64,000 bases of DNA from an uncultured Bacteroidota bacterium (GCA_913055635.1 CAJXLK010000012.1:1-64000); one strand, 5' to 3'. Shown: positions 29,428 to 39,308, numbered from the stretch's first letter. Made by a program: numbers and translations. Notes: a model not told the origin generated them from the sequence alone.

Positions 29428-30975
29428 TTAGAATGGTGGAATTCCATGTTTTTTGCTGGGCCGGTTATCGACCTTATTTTGGGAAACCTCCAGGGCGTGG
29501 CTAAGCAACCGGCGGGTTTCCTGAGGTTCGATGACCGAATCCACATAACCTTTTGCCGCGGCTACATAAGGATTGGCAAATTTTTGTTTGTATTCCTTAA
29601 TCTTTTGTCTTCTGACCTTATCGGGGTCATCGGCATTTTGTATTTCCTTGCGGAAGATGATGTTGGCAGCCCCTTCCGGACCCATCACGGCGATTTCAGC
29701 CCCCGGCCAGGCGAAGACAAAGTCGGCATTTAAGTGGCGGGAGTTCATGGCAATGTAACCTCCGCCATAGGCTTTTCTCAGGATAAAGGTAATTTTGGGC
29801 ACGGTGGCTTCGCTGTAGGCATACAACACCTTGGCTCCGTGGCGTATTACCCCGGCATGCTCCTGGTCAATCCCGGGCAGGTAGCCGGGAAGATCGACAA
29901 AGGTTACCAATGGGATGTTGAAGGCGTTGCAGAAACGAATGAACCGTGCGGCCTTGTCTGAGGAGTCGACATCAAGCACTCCGGCCAGGATCAGGGGTTG
30001 ATTGCCTACGAAACCAACCGTTTCGCCATCGACCCGCCCGAAGCCAATGACCACGTTTTTGGCCCATCGCTCCTGGATTTCGAAGAAGTCAGAGTCGTCA
30101 CTTACCGCCCTGATCACATCGCGGATGTCATAGGGCTCTTTGGGGTTGCCCGGGACAATCTCACTGATGGGATATTTGTCGGTATGCGGCTCTTTGGGCT
30201 CCATCTTTTTGGCCTTCTGGGTATTGTTCCATGGAATGAAGGAAACCAGCTTCTTGATCTGGCTGAAGCATTCCATCTCGCTTTCGGCATAGAAATGGGC
30301 ATTGCCGGTGGTCTCACTGTGTACCTTGGCCCCGCCCAACTCTTCCATCGATATCTCTTCGCCCAGCACCGTCTTGATCACTCCGGGACCGGTGATGAAC
30401 ATCTTGGATATTTTGTCCACCACGAAGACAAAGTCGGTCAACGCAGGTGAATAAACCGCACCGCCGGCACAGGGTCCAAGAATAACGGATAGTTGTGGAA
30501 TCACCCCTGAAGCTACCGTATTCCTGTAAAAAATCTCACCATAGCCGGCCAGCGAATTTACCCCTTCCTGGATCCGGGCACCGCCCGAGTCATTGATTCC
30601 AATCAGGGGAACCCGCATTTTCATGGCATGGTCCATAATTTTACCAATTTTGCGGGCATGCATCAGACCCAGTGACCCTCCTGCCACTGTAAAGTCTTGC
30701 GCATAAACACATACGGGGGCGCCATAGATGGTGCCGGTGCCGATGATCACCCCATCACCGTGCAAAACCTTCTTATCCATGTCGAAATCCCGCGCTTCGT
30801 GCTCAACAAAAAGATCGTACTCATGGAAGGAGTTCTCATCCAGCAGGGTTACAATCCGTTCCCTGGCGGTCATCTTGCCCATGGCCACCTGCTTCTCTAT
30901 GGCTTTCTCTCCCCCTCCTTGCAGTACTTTTTCCCGCTTCTTTTGTAATTCGAGTATCTTCCTTTTGAGTGACAT
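29428..30975 (-). CDS. Acyl-CoA carboxylase carboxyltransferase (propionyl/methylmalonyl-CoA type)
   Basis: A 515-residue carboxyltransferase with two crotonase-like halves: TARERIVTLLDENSFHEYD and GGSLGLMHARKIGKIMDHA, GINDSGGARIQEG in the N half, and FVDLPGYLPG, KAYGGGYIAMNSR and AWPGAEIAVMGPEGAANIIFRKE in the C half. This is the family of propionyl-CoA carboxylase beta chains and methylmalonyl-CoA decarboxylase alpha chains. In Bacteroidota it is used in the methylmalonyl-CoA route between succinate and propionate. The paired downstream biotin carrier supports this. Confidence 0.94.
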   Translation of the reverse strand: MSLKRKILELQKKREKVLQGGGEKAIEKQVAMGKMTARERIVTLLDENSFHEYDLFVEHEARDFDMDKKVLHGDGVIIGTGTIYGAPVCVYAQDFTVAGGSLGLMHARKIGKIMDHAMKMRVPLIGINDSGGARIQEGVNSLAGYGEIFYRNTVASGVIPQLSVILGPCAGGAVYSPALTDFVFVVDKISKMFITGPGVIKTVLGEEISMEELGGAKVHSETTGNAHFYAESEMECFSQIKKLVSFIPWNNTQKAKKMEPKEPHTDKYPISEIVPGNPKEPYDIRDVIRAVSDDSDFFEIQERWAKNVVIGFGRVDGETVGFVGNQPLILAGVLDVDSSDKAARFIRFCNAFNIPLVTFVDLPGYLPGIDQEHAGVIRHGAKVLYAYSEATVPKITFILRKAYGGGYIAMNSRHLNADFVFAWPGAEIAVMGPEGAANIIFRKEIQNADDPDKVRRQKIKEYKQKFANPYVAAAKGYVDSVIEPQETRRLLSHALEVSQNKVDNRPSKKHGIPPF

Positions 30976-31200
30976 AGTTTTAAAATTTAATTGGTGGAAA
31001 AGCCAGGCAAAAATAGTTTAATTCTAGTAAATACAAGAATAATAAAATATGTAAATAAAAACAAATCGCTTGTTTTGATCTGATATACAGATAGGGGCCA
31101 ACCCCGACGCCATCCTGTTTATAAGTTATCGCCAAATCTCTGGAAAGCCTTACGGGATGATGGTTGCAACGGTCTAACCGGATGTTATACCGGCTGGAAG

Positions 31201-32292
31201 TTATCGCGGGGCAAACCGGTAAAGGGAAAGGGCGATGAAAGCAAAGATGATGTTGGGAATCCACACCGCAATAAAGGGCTCGATGCCACCGCGCAGGGCA
31301 AACATGGTTGAAAATCTCATAAAAAGAATATAGGCAAAACTCAGGGTAATGCCGATGCCGATCTGCATCCCCATCCCCCCGCGCAACTTTTTGGAGGAGA
31401 GGAAAACACCGATCAGGGTCAGGATAAAGGTCGAAAAGGGATAGGAGAAACGTCGGTGTTTTTCAATGAGATAAGCCTCGAGGTTTTCCGCTCCCTGGAT
31501 CCGTTTCTTCTGAATGAATCGATTGAGCTCGGGCATGCTCATGGTTTTTACGATATCGGTATACTGGCCAAAATCTGATGGCTTTACCGAAAGGGTGGTG
31601 TCAAGGCTTGCTCCGCTCTGGATGGAGTCATGCTGGGCTGAAGTGATTTGGCGCATATAGTAATCATGTACTGTCCATTTTTTCTTGGTGCTGTCCCAGG
31701 TGATGTTTTCCGCCATCAGCTTAGATTTGAGCTGATTGTTCTCAAATTTTTCCATGGAAAATTTGTAGCCTTTCTGCACGTTGGGCCGGTAATTGCGCAT
31801 GTAGATGTAAACCCCGGTATCTATCTGCATGTGGAGGTTACGCTCCACTTTATAAGGCGATTCTTTCAGGTAGGTATACTCAAAATTGAGCCGCCTTTCA
31901 TTGGCATGAGGGATCACGTAAGACATCAGAATAAAGGATAATCCGGCGATCAGAAAGGCCGAGACGAAATAGGGAACCAATATCCGGCGGAAACTGACCC
32001 CGTTGCTTAGGATGGCGATAATTTCGGAATTATAGGCCATCTTGGAGGTGAAAAAGATCACCGCAATGAAGGTGAATAAAGAACTCAGCAAATTGGCAAA
32101 ATAAGGGATGAAGTTCAGGTAGAAAACCACCACCGCTTCAGCCGGGGCGTTGTTTTCCATGTAGTTGTCAATCTTCTCGGAAAGGTCAAAAACAATGGAA
32201 ATACTAATGATCAGGGCAATGGCGAAGAAATAGGTTCCCAGGAATTTTTTAATGATGTATCGATCCCATATTTTTACTTTTGGTCTTTTCAT
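31201..32292 (-). CDS. lptG: LPS export permease LptG/LptF family (YjgP/YjgQ)
   Basis: About 363 residues with three N-terminal and three C-terminal membrane segments around a periplasmic jellyroll-type domain, beginning KIWDRYIIKKFLGTYFFA. It is a permease of the ABC exporter that drives LPS toward the outer membrane. The start is ATG at 32292, which overlaps the tgt stop codon (ATGA); the longer reading into tgt has no membrane-protein character. LptF versus LptG cannot be distinguished confidently; tgt-lptG coupling is common in Bacteroidota. Confidence 0.9.
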   Translation of the reverse strand: MKRPKVKIWDRYIIKKFLGTYFFAIALIISISIVFDLSEKIDNYMENNAPAEAVVVFYLNFIPYFANLLSSLFTFIAVIFFTSKMAYNSEIIAILSNGVSFRRILVPYFVSAFLIAGLSFILMSYVIPHANERRLNFEYTYLKESPYKVERNLHMQIDTGVYIYMRNYRPNVQKGYKFSMEKFENNQLKSKLMAENITWDSTKKKWTVHDYYMRQITSAQHDSIQSGASLDTTLSVKPSDFGQYTDIVKTMSMPELNRFIQKKRIQGAENLEAYLIEKHRRFSYPFSTFILTLIGVFLSSKKLRGGMGMQIGIGITLSFAYILFMRFSTMFALRGGIEPFIAVWIPNIIFAFIALSLYRFAPR

Positions 32293-33419
32293 AACCTTTG
32301 GCTGAGTTTTTCCACCATTTGTTTTTTCCATTCCGGGAAGGAGCCATGGAAAATATGCTGGCGCGCCTGCTGCATCAGCCATTTGTAGAAGCTCAGATTA
32401 TGGAGGGTGGCAATCTGGGCGGCGGTAATGTCTTTGGCGATGGTTAAATGGCGCAGGTAAGCCCTGGAAAAGTGCTGGTCCACATAAGAGGCGCCGTCGG
32501 CCTCGAGGGGTGAAAAGTCGTTTTTCCACTGCAGGTTTTTGATGTTGATGATCCCTTCTTGGGTGAATAGCATGCCGTTTCTGCCGTTGCGGGTGGGAAT
32601 GACGCAGTCAAACATGTCAACCCCTCGGTCGATGGCTTCCAGGATATTTACCGGGGTGCCAACCCCCATCAGATAACGGGGACGGTCGGGCGGAAGGATT
32701 TCATTGACCACTTCCACCATATCATACATCATGTGGGCGGGTTCGCCAACCGACAGCCCCCCGATGGCATACCCCGCCTGGTCGGTTTCACTGATGAACC
32801 GGGCCGACTCTTTACGCAGGTCGCTGTATACGCTTCCCTGAACAATGGGAAACAAATACTGATTATGGCCATAATAGGGTTGGGTTTGCCGGTAGCGCTC
32901 AATGCCCCGGGTTAACCAGTGATGGGTTAGATCCATCGATGCTTTGGCATATTGGTAATCGCAAGGGTAGGGGGTGCATTCATCAAACGCCATGATGATA
33001 TCCGCCCCAATCGAGCGCTGTATGTCTACTACATTTTCCGGGGTAAAAGTGTGGTGGCTTCCGTCAATGTGGGATTGAAAATGAGCCCCTTCCCGGGATA
33101 ACTTCCGGTTCGAGGAGAGGGAAAATACTTGATATCCTCCACTATCAGTCAGTATTGGCCTTTTCCAGTTGATGAACCGATGCATCCCGCCTGCTTCTTC
33201 TAAAACACCTGTCCCTGGCCGCAGCAATAAATGATAGGTGTTCGCCAGCAACATGGGCGAATCAACTTCTTTCTCCAATTCCCGGGTGTTTATACCTTTA
33301 ATGGTACCCAGGGTCCCCACGGGCATGAATACCGGGGTGGCTACCTCCCCATGATCGGTTTGAAACGCTCCGGCCCTTGCCTGCGAATTGCCCGCCTTTT
33401 TCAACACATTAAACTTCAT
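32289..33419 (-). CDS. tgt: tRNA-guanine transglycosylase (queuine/preQ1 type)
   Basis: A 376-residue TIM-barrel enzyme that swaps guanine-34 for preQ1 in tRNAs with GUN anticodons. Catalytic and binding text is complete: DSGGYQVFSL (about 93-102), GSVYSDLR, GYAIGGLSVGEP, YLMGVGTPVNILEAI, DCVIPTRNGRNG. However the usual three-Cys zinc cluster (CDC-x2-C) before SRAYLRHL is absent; the text is EADGASYVDQHFSRAYLRHL, and only the later His (TLHNLSFY) remains. I chose ATG at 33419 (GGAG just upstream) over a TTG seven codons earlier. Operon with lptG. Confidence 0.95.
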   Translation of the reverse strand: MKFNVLKKAGNSQARAGAFQTDHGEVATPVFMPVGTLGTIKGINTRELEKEVDSPMLLANTYHLLLRPGTGVLEEAGGMHRFINWKRPILTDSGGYQVFSLSSNRKLSREGAHFQSHIDGSHHTFTPENVVDIQRSIGADIIMAFDECTPYPCDYQYAKASMDLTHHWLTRGIERYRQTQPYYGHNQYLFPIVQGSVYSDLRKESARFISETDQAGYAIGGLSVGEPAHMMYDMVEVVNEILPPDRPRYLMGVGTPVNILEAIDRGVDMFDCVIPTRNGRNGMLFTQEGIINIKNLQWKNDFSPLEADGASYVDQHFSRAYLRHLTIAKDITAAQIATLHNLSFYKWLMQQARQHIFHGSFPEWKKQMVEKLSQRL

Positions 33420-33548
33420 GGCTCCAAAATTATCTGACAAATATAATCATTCAAGATCATTTAATAAATCGCTGGCTTCTGCATTCGATATTTGTCCAGT
33501 AAAAAAATCTTTCATAAAATTGTTGTCTCAAACGATTAAATCCTGCCT

Positions 33549-34691
33549 GTGGAAAACATGGTTCAAATAACCGATAACCCTTTGCTGTTGCTGCCGGCAC
33601 TGTTTGCCCTGGCTTTTATTGTTCAGATGGTCTATTATTTGGGCATATACAGTGCCATCGTTTTTTACCGGGATAAATCGCAGGCGCCGAATCAATATCC
33701 GCCCGTTTCTGTAATTATTTGCGCCAAGAATGAAGAAGTCAACCTCGAGCGGCACCTCCCCCTCATCCTTGAACAGGATTATCCGGAATTTGAAGTGGTG
33801 GTGGTCAACCATGGTTCAGCCGATGACACCGACATGGTCTTAACCCGGTATCAAAACCAATACGGGCACCTTAAGTTTACCGAGCTTCAGCGGGATCAAA
33901 AGTTTAACCACAATAAAAAACTGGCTGTCGCCCTGGGCATTAAAAAAGCAAGTTATGAGTGGCTCTTATTTACTGATGCTGACTGTTATCCGGCTGGGAG
34001 AAACTGGATTCGTTCTATGGCTGGCCGGTTCGATCAGAATACCTCACTGGTGCTTGGGTATGGCGGCTATGAAGCCCAGGGCGGATGGCTCAATAAATTG
34101 ATCCGCCTCGATACCCTGACCATTGCCCTGCAGTATTTTTCTTATGCCTTGCGCGGTATACCCTATATGGGTGTGGGCCGAAACCTTGCCTATCGCAAGT
34201 CGCTGTTCTTTAATAACAAGGGTTTTGCAGGCCATTATCATCTTCAAAGTGGCGATGACGACCTTTTCGTCAATCAAACAGCCCATAAACACAATACCCG
34301 GATACAGATCAACCAGGAGGCCAAAATCATTTCTAAACCCCATCAATCTTTTGACAGATGGTTCTTTCAGAAGAAAAGACACTTGACCACCAGCCCCCAC
34401 TATAAAAAGCAGTCCAGGTTTCTTTTGTTGACGGAAGTATTCAGCCGGCTCGCTTTTTATGGGGCTTTTGTCTTGAGTCTGGTCTATTGGCCTGAAGGTT
34501 ACCCCTTTTTATTGACGATTTTTGGCATTCGGTTGATGCTTCAAATTTTTGATTATAAAAGTTTTATGAATAGGGTGGGTGAAAAAAATTTATTATTGCT
34601 GGTCATATTTTACGATATATTGTTACCATTTATTAATTTTATGGGAATAATTTCAAACAAGATTGCGTCAAATAATACTAAATGGACATAA
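33549..34691 (+). CDS. Family 2 glycosyltransferase, membrane-anchored
   Basis: About 380 residues. One N-terminal membrane segment (about 10-35), then a GT-A domain with PVSVIICAKNEEVNLERHLP, DADC (metal/nucleotide site) and SGDDDLFVNQ, a modified QxxRW-type site (FQKKRH), and two or more C-terminal membrane segments. It transfers a sugar from a nucleotide donor to an envelope acceptor that cannot be named. Starts: GTG at 33549 or ATG at 33558. Its end overlaps the sigma factor start by ten bases, so they are translationally linked. Confidence 0.88.
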   Translation: MENMVQITDNPLLLLPALFALAFIVQMVYYLGIYSAIVFYRDKSQAPNQYPPVSVIICAKNEEVNLERHLPLILEQDYPEFEVVVVNHGSADDTDMVLTRYQNQYGHLKFTELQRDQKFNHNKKLAVALGIKKASYEWLLFTDADCYPAGRNWIRSMAGRFDQNTSLVLGYGGYEAQGGWLNKLIRLDTLTIALQYFSYALRGIPYMGVGRNLAYRKSLFFNNKGFAGHYHLQSGDDDLFVNQTAHKHNTRIQINQEAKIISKPHQSFDRWFFQKKRHLTTSPHYKKQSRFLLLTEVFSRLAFYGAFVLSLVYWPEGYPFLLTIFGIRLMLQIFDYKSFMNRVGEKNLLLLVIFYDILLPFINFMGIISNKIASNNTKWT

Positions 34692-35284
34692 ATCCCAATT
34701 TATCCAATAAGGCAAGGTATGATTACAAGTTGGTAAAGCTTGCCATTGACGGGGACGAGCAGGCTTATGCAGAACTGATGGATAGGTATCGGGATGCCAT
34801 CTATTATATGCTTCTGAAGATGGTCAATAACAAGAATGATGCCGAAGATCTTACCATAGAGGCATTTGGCAAGGCCTTCAAAAATATTGATCAATATACT
34901 CCCAAATATGCCTTTAGCACCTGGCTATTTAAAATCGCCACCAACAATTGCATTGATTTTATCCGCAAACAGAAGGCCAACCTGATTTCCATTGATCAGG
35001 CAGAAGAGGATGATGACATCAGCGCGCCGCCACTTCATTCGAACAATCCGGATCCCGAAGAGGATATGATCAAGAACCAGCGGGTGGATTTGATGCGTGA
35101 TGTGGTCGACAAACTCAAACCTCGTTACCGGAACCTGATCAAATTAAGATATTTCAAGGAATACTCCTATGAGGAGATTGCTCAGGAACTTGACCTGCCG
35201 CTGGGTACAGTCAAAGCCCAATTGTTTCGGGCCCGCGAATTGCTTTATAACATCCTCAAAAATCGCGACCACCCCATCAGATAA
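34682..35284 (+). CDS. RNA polymerase sigma factor, sigma-70 family (ECF type)
   Basis: A 200-residue ECF-like sigma factor. Region 2 is DEQAYAELMDRYRDAIYYMLLKMVNNKNDAEDLTIEAFGKAF..STWLFKIATNNCIDFIRK (about 20-95) and region 4 is YRNLIKLRYFKEYSYEEIAQELDLPLGTVKAQLFRAR (about 143-180). No anti-sigma gene is adjacent; it lies instead between a glycosyltransferase and rsmG, overlapping rsmG by one base (TAATG). Control is therefore likely transcriptional or by a distant partner. Confidence 0.92.
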   Translation: MDINPNLSNKARYDYKLVKLAIDGDEQAYAELMDRYRDAIYYMLLKMVNNKNDAEDLTIEAFGKAFKNIDQYTPKYAFSTWLFKIATNNCIDFIRKQKANLISIDQAEEDDDISAPPLHSNNPDPEEDMIKNQRVDLMRDVVDKLKPRYRNLIKLRYFKEYSYEEIAQELDLPLGTVKAQLFRARELLYNILKNRDHPIR

Positions 35285-35907
35285 TGCAGGCGCTGGATCG
35301 ATATTTTCCGGAGTTGACCCACTGGCAGCGTCAGGTGATGGAAGGGCTGTACACCGCCTTTGAATACTGGAATCAGCGCATCAATGTGATCTCACGCAAA
35401 GATTTTCCTTTCTTTTACCTGCACCATGTATTGCATTCCCTGGTTATCGCAAAACTGATCCGGTTTGACCAGGAAACACGTATTTTAGATGCAGGTACAG
35501 GGGGGGGATTTCCCGGAATACCCCTGGCGATCCTCTTTACTGACGTGGAATTCCTCCTGGTCGATTCCACCCGCAAGAAGCTTCAGGTGGTTGATTCGGT
35601 TGCCCGGCAATTTGGCCTGTCCAATGTCCAAACCCACCACCAGCGCATCGAGCACTATCAGGGAAAGCATGATTTTGTCATCAGCAGGGCCCTCACCCGT
35701 TTTCCCCGCTTTGTTTCCTGGGTCAGAGATAATGTGGCACCCGGAGAGCAAAAAGGTTGGAAAAACGGAATTTTTTATCTTAAAGGAGGTGACCTTCATC
35801 AGGATATTCAGGCTTACCAAAACCGTCTGCACGTGTGGAATGTGGATGATTTTTTTGAGGATCCCTATTTTCAAGACAAAAAAGTGCTCTATCTCCCCCT
35901 CGGCTGA
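35284..35907 (+). CDS. rsmG: 16S rRNA (guanine-527-N7) methyltransferase RsmG
   Basis: A 207-residue GidB/RsmG. The SAM loop DAGTGGGFPGIPLAI (about 62-76), LVDSTRKKLQVVDSVA and the later VISRALTRF are typical. It adds a methyl to G527 of 16S rRNA. Coupled by a one-base overlap to the upstream sigma factor gene. Confidence 0.94.
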   Translation: MQALDRYFPELTHWQRQVMEGLYTAFEYWNQRINVISRKDFPFFYLHHVLHSLVIAKLIRFDQETRILDAGTGGGFPGIPLAILFTDVEFLLVDSTRKKLQVVDSVARQFGLSNVQTHHQRIEHYQGKHDFVISRALTRFPRFVSWVRDNVAPGEQKGWKNGIFYLKGGDLHQDIQAYQNRLHVWNVDDFFEDPYFQDKKVLYLPLG

Positions 35908-36008
35908 AGCTTTTTCGGTTCAACCCTCTAACCTGTCATTACTCCCACCCCCTCGTTCATGCTACCACCAAAGCCTTTAGCTTCATCTTAAAAATCTTGC
36001 CCTTTCCT

Positions 36009-36038
36009 TTTGCAACTTCAAAAAAAACATTACTTTTG
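36009..36038 (+). promoter_or_regulatory. Promoter of rpmH
   Basis: TTTG (36009-36012), 18 bases, TACTTTTG (36031-36038): full match to the Bacteroidota consensus, 41 bases before the L34 start. Confidence 0.8.
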
Positions 36039-36079
36039 CAATCCGATCAAAATCATGGTAAATCATAAACTCATTCGCG

Positions 36080-36235
36080 ATGAAAAGGACATTTCAACCT
36101 TCCAATAAGAAAAGAAGAAACAAGCACGGCTTTAGAAAGCGGATGCAAACCAAGCACGGACGAAAAGTTCTCTCGCGCCGGAGAGCAAAAGGTCGTAAAA
36201 GACTCACTGTTTCTGAATCCATCCCCAAGAAATAA
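36080..36235 (+). CDS. rpmH: 50S ribosomal protein L34
   Basis: ATG at 36080 to TAA at 36235 gives 51 residues starting [22 protein letters not shown] and continuing [16 protein letters not shown], the L34 signature throughout. It is a basic large-subunit protein at the exit-tunnel side of 23S rRNA. Flanked by its own promoter and terminator. Unlike in many bacteria it is not next to dnaA, rnpA or yidC here. Confidence 0.97.
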   Translation: MKRTFQPSNKKRRNKHGFRKRMQTKHGRKVLSRRRAKGRKRLTVSESIPKK

Positions 36236-36258
36236 CCATCGATTGATGGGTGCAACGG

Positions 36259-36295
36259 AAAAGTAAAAGGCATCGGCTGTCTTTTACTTTTTTTA
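36259..36295 (+). terminator. Terminator after rpmH
   Basis: AAAAGTAAAAG (36259-36269) pairs with CTTTTACTTTT (36281-36291); TTTTTTT-containing tail follows. Confidence 0.85.
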
Positions 36296-36438
36296 TTGGC
36301 TCAAATGAAAACCCCCCTTTCCCGGCTGCAACCTGTTTTTTTACCCCCCTGCCACCCACCTATCAGGCTACCGTTTGTTTGGCCCCATGTCTTTTATTGA
36401 ATCATCAAGGTTTGATTTGATGAATGACCCGGGCAGTT

Positions 36439-36467
36439 TTTGTTTTATGAACATAATTTTATCTTTG
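36439..36467 (+). promoter_or_regulatory. Promoter of the PASTA-protein operon
   Basis: TTTG (36439-36442), 17 bases, TATCTTTG (36460-36467), full consensus, 38 bases before the ATG. Confidence 0.78.
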
Positions 36468-36504
36468 CCTAAGCGTTTGATTGAATAATTCATAACCATT
36501 TCGA

Positions 36505-37359
36505 ATGAAGCTTCTAGACTTTCTCAAAAGCAAGGATTTTTTCAAGCATCTGGTCATTGCCATCGTACTAGCCATCATTATCTTTTCGACAACCTTTATG
36601 GTTTTAAATATTTATACCCAGCATGGAGAGTCTTTCCCTTTGCCTGATTTCAGTAAGATGAACATGGAGGAAGTCAAGCAGATTGCCCGGAAGCGGGAGA
36701 TTGAGATTGAGGTAACCGATTCGGTTTACCAGGAGGACTGGCCGAAGGGGACGGTGGTCAAGCAGAACCCTTCGGCGGGTTTTCATGTTAAGCAGGGGCG
36801 TACCATTTTTTTAACGATGAATGCCGAGAATCCTGAAATGGTTAAGATGCCTAACGTGGTTGGGGTGTCTCATCGTTATGCCAAGGCCACTTTAAACAGC
36901 AGCGGGCTAAAGATTGGCAAGCTGATTCACGTACCGGATATAGCCGTCAACAATGTGCTGAAGCAGAAAATTAACGGCGAAGAGGTTAAACCCGGCCAAT
37001 TGATCCCCAAAGGCACCAAGGTTGATCTGGTCCTGGGCAAGGGGCTCAGCAGCAAGCGTGCTCCTATACCGGAAGTAGTCGGTGATACCCTTACCCGTGC
37101 CAAGAACACCATCCTTCAGGCTGCCATGAACCTGGGCCATGTCAAGTATGATACCACCGTGCATAACGCCCGCGATTCCTCCCAGGCTTTTGTCTGGCAA
37201 CAATATCCCCCCTATAAAAAGAAAAAGCGCATCCGGTTGGGGACCTACATAGATTTGTGGCTGACACTGGATTCCTCCAGGCTACCGGTGGGCGATACCA
37301 CCCGGGTGCGGTCTGATTCGATTCAAACCTTACCTGCCCATGCTTCGGATTCCTTATAG
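36505..37359 (+). CDS. PASTA domain membrane protein
   Basis: A 284-residue protein with one N-terminal membrane anchor (about 14-36) and three extracytoplasmic PASTA domains (about 42-110, 111-185, 186-255), with repeats such as GTVVKQNPSAG and MPNVVGVSHRYAKATL. PASTA domains bind peptidoglycan or its precursors; here there is no kinase or transpeptidase part. It overlaps the next gene by 20 bases. With ddl three genes downstream, a cell-wall role is plausible. Confidence 0.9.
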   Translation: MKLLDFLKSKDFFKHLVIAIVLAIIIFSTTFMVLNIYTQHGESFPLPDFSKMNMEEVKQIARKREIEIEVTDSVYQEDWPKGTVVKQNPSAGFHVKQGRTIFLTMNAENPEMVKMPNVVGVSHRYAKATLNSSGLKIGKLIHVPDIAVNNVLKQKINGEEVKPGQLIPKGTKVDLVLGKGLSSKRAPIPEVVGDTLTRAKNTILQAAMNLGHVKYDTTVHNARDSSQAFVWQQYPPYKKKKRIRLGTYIDLWLTLDSSRLPVGDTTRVRSDSIQTLPAHASDSL

Positions 37360-39304
37360 GTCATTGCTCATCATGGTTGTCTTGCTGATGGTCGGGCATT
37401 CCCTGGCCAGCCAGGAAGTGCTTACGGGTAAGCTTATTCGTAAGCGGGACCAGGATAAGGGGGTTTTCCTCAAGCGTCAGGTTGCCACCGACAGCCTGGG
37501 ACTACCTTTTATCGATGACTTTGCCCGGGGTATCGGGGATCCTTATGCCCCCCATTGGGTGGATCAGGAAGCTTTCGTTAACCGTCAGTACGGGATAAAC
37601 CCTCCAAGCATTGGTGTGGTCACCCTGGATGCAGTGGATGAATCGGGCAAACTGCCGCCAAATGCCAACACTTCTGGATATGCCTCTGATGAACTGACCT
37701 CCCGTGCTTTCAAACTGGAGATGACCCCTTCCGATTCGGTTTATCTGAGCTTTTATTATCAAACCGGCGGAAGGGGGGATCCTTCCGGGGCCGAATACCA
37801 GGATTCGCTGGTGCTTAAATTCTACAATCCCCAAACAAAACAGTGGCGCAGCGTATGGCGTGTTGCCCATAGCCACCAGGACTCTATATTCGAGGTGCAC
37901 CGACCCCTTAGTAACCAGCTGGATACGGTTGAGACAGGAGCGGCTTTCAATGAAAAGTTTTACCATGCCATGGTGCCGGTCCAAAAGCCCGGTTTCCTGA
38001 ATGATGGCTTTCGTATGCGTTTTATGAATTATGCCAGCCTCTCTGAAAGCGAACATGTACCTACACGCAGGGGCAATGTGGACCAATGGAACATCGATTT
38101 TATCCGCCTCGATTCAGCCCGTAGCCTTCATGACACCATCATCGATGATGTGGCTTTTGTCGAAAACCTCCCACCCATGCTCAATCACTATGAATCCGTT
38201 CCCTGGGATCACTGGCCGGATGCCAGTGTCTATGAGATGCGCGACAGCCTCTCGATTACCTACCGCAACCTGGGCAACCGGGTGTGGAATGTTTTCCGGG
38301 AGTTTGACATCATCGACCGTATGGGCGATAATGAGACTTTTTCTTTTACCGGAGGTACCGGTGATGCCCTGACACCCTATACCACCGAAACCTATTCCCG
38401 CCCTATTACCTATGTGTTCCCCTATGACAGCGACCAGGATTCAGCCCTTTTTGAGCTCCGCAGCTACCTGATTACCGATACCCTCAGCGAAAGAGCCCCT
38501 TACCGCTGGAACGATACCATTAGCCATTTCCAACAATTCTATGATTACTATGCCTATGACGATGGTACGGCCGAGAACGGTTACGGGTTTACCGGCAGCA
38601 GCAGCCACAATGTGATGGTGGCCCTTCATTATGAAACATATACCCCCGATACCCTCCAGGCCATCCAGATGTATTTTAATCAAACCCTGGACAGTGTCAG
38701 CCAGAAGCCCTTTAACCTCAAGGTATGGACCGATAAAGGCGGTAGGCCCGGAAAATTGCTCTACGAACAATCCGGGGTGCGCCCGGTTTATGAAGACAGC
38801 CTTAACAAATTTCATCAGTATGTCCTGCGGGAAAAGATTTATTTGGAAGGCTCCTTCTTTGTGGGCTATGAAAAAATTGACAAAGGAATGCTTAATGTGG
38901 GCTTTGACAGAAACCGCGTGCACAACGACCAGCTTTTTTATAACTATGCCGGCGAGTGGATTCAGTCGCAAATTAAAGGGGCATTGATGATTCGTCCCGT
39001 TTTTGGCGACTATATTCCCCCCATAGCCACGGCCAATGCCCCGGCTCCGGATCGTTCTGATCACCTGGAAGTTACCCTTTATCCCAATCCGGTGCAGGGG
39101 CGCCTTCATGTAAGACTTGACGGGAGCCCTCATCCCCATTATACCTATTCCCTGTTTGATATGCAGGGCAGGGCGGTGGTGCAGGGAAAGCAACTTAAAC
39201 CTACCCTGCGGCTTGACCGGCTGAGCCCCGGAATGTACCTGATGCGCCTGCGCAACCGGACGAACAATGCAGTGGTGACTAAAAAAATCATGATAACCCG
39301 TTAG
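37340..39304 (+). CDS. Large exported protein with type IX secretion sorting domain
   Basis: A 654-residue protein. A signal peptide (about 1-23, ending SLASQ) opens it, a long beta-rich body follows (TWTDKGG-like repeats, no enzyme motif I recognise), and the last about 75 residues are a Por-type type A sorting tail (LYPNPVQGRLHVRL..YSLFDMQGRAV..LSPGMYLMRL). T9SS moves such proteins across the outer membrane and cleaves the tail. It is embedded between the PASTA protein and RluD, an arrangement I recall in many Bacteroidota, which suggests a conserved envelope role rather than a variable cargo. Confidence 0.9.
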   Translation: MLRIPYRSLLIMVVLLMVGHSLASQEVLTGKLIRKRDQDKGVFLKRQVATDSLGLPFIDDFARGIGDPYAPHWVDQEAFVNRQYGINPPSIGVVTLDAVDESGKLPPNANTSGYASDELTSRAFKLEMTPSDSVYLSFYYQTGGRGDPSGAEYQDSLVLKFYNPQTKQWRSVWRVAHSHQDSIFEVHRPLSNQLDTVETGAAFNEKFYHAMVPVQKPGFLNDGFRMRFMNYASLSESEHVPTRRGNVDQWNIDFIRLDSARSLHDTIIDDVAFVENLPPMLNHYESVPWDHWPDASVYEMRDSLSITYRNLGNRVWNVFREFDIIDRMGDNETFSFTGGTGDALTPYTTETYSRPITYVFPYDSDQDSALFELRSYLITDTLSERAPYRWNDTISHFQQFYDYYAYDDGTAENGYGFTGSSSHNVMVALHYETYTPDTLQAIQMYFNQTLDSVSQKPFNLKVWTDKGGRPGKLLYEQSGVRPVYEDSLNKFHQYVLREKIYLEGSFFVGYEKIDKGMLNVGFDRNRVHNDQLFYNYAGEWIQSQIKGALMIRPVFGDYIPPIATANAPAPDRSDHLEVTLYPNPVQGRLHVRLDGSPHPHYTYSLFDMQGRAVVQGKQLKPTLRLDRLSPGMYLMRLRNRTNNAVVTKKIMITR

Positions 39305-39308
39305 ACTT

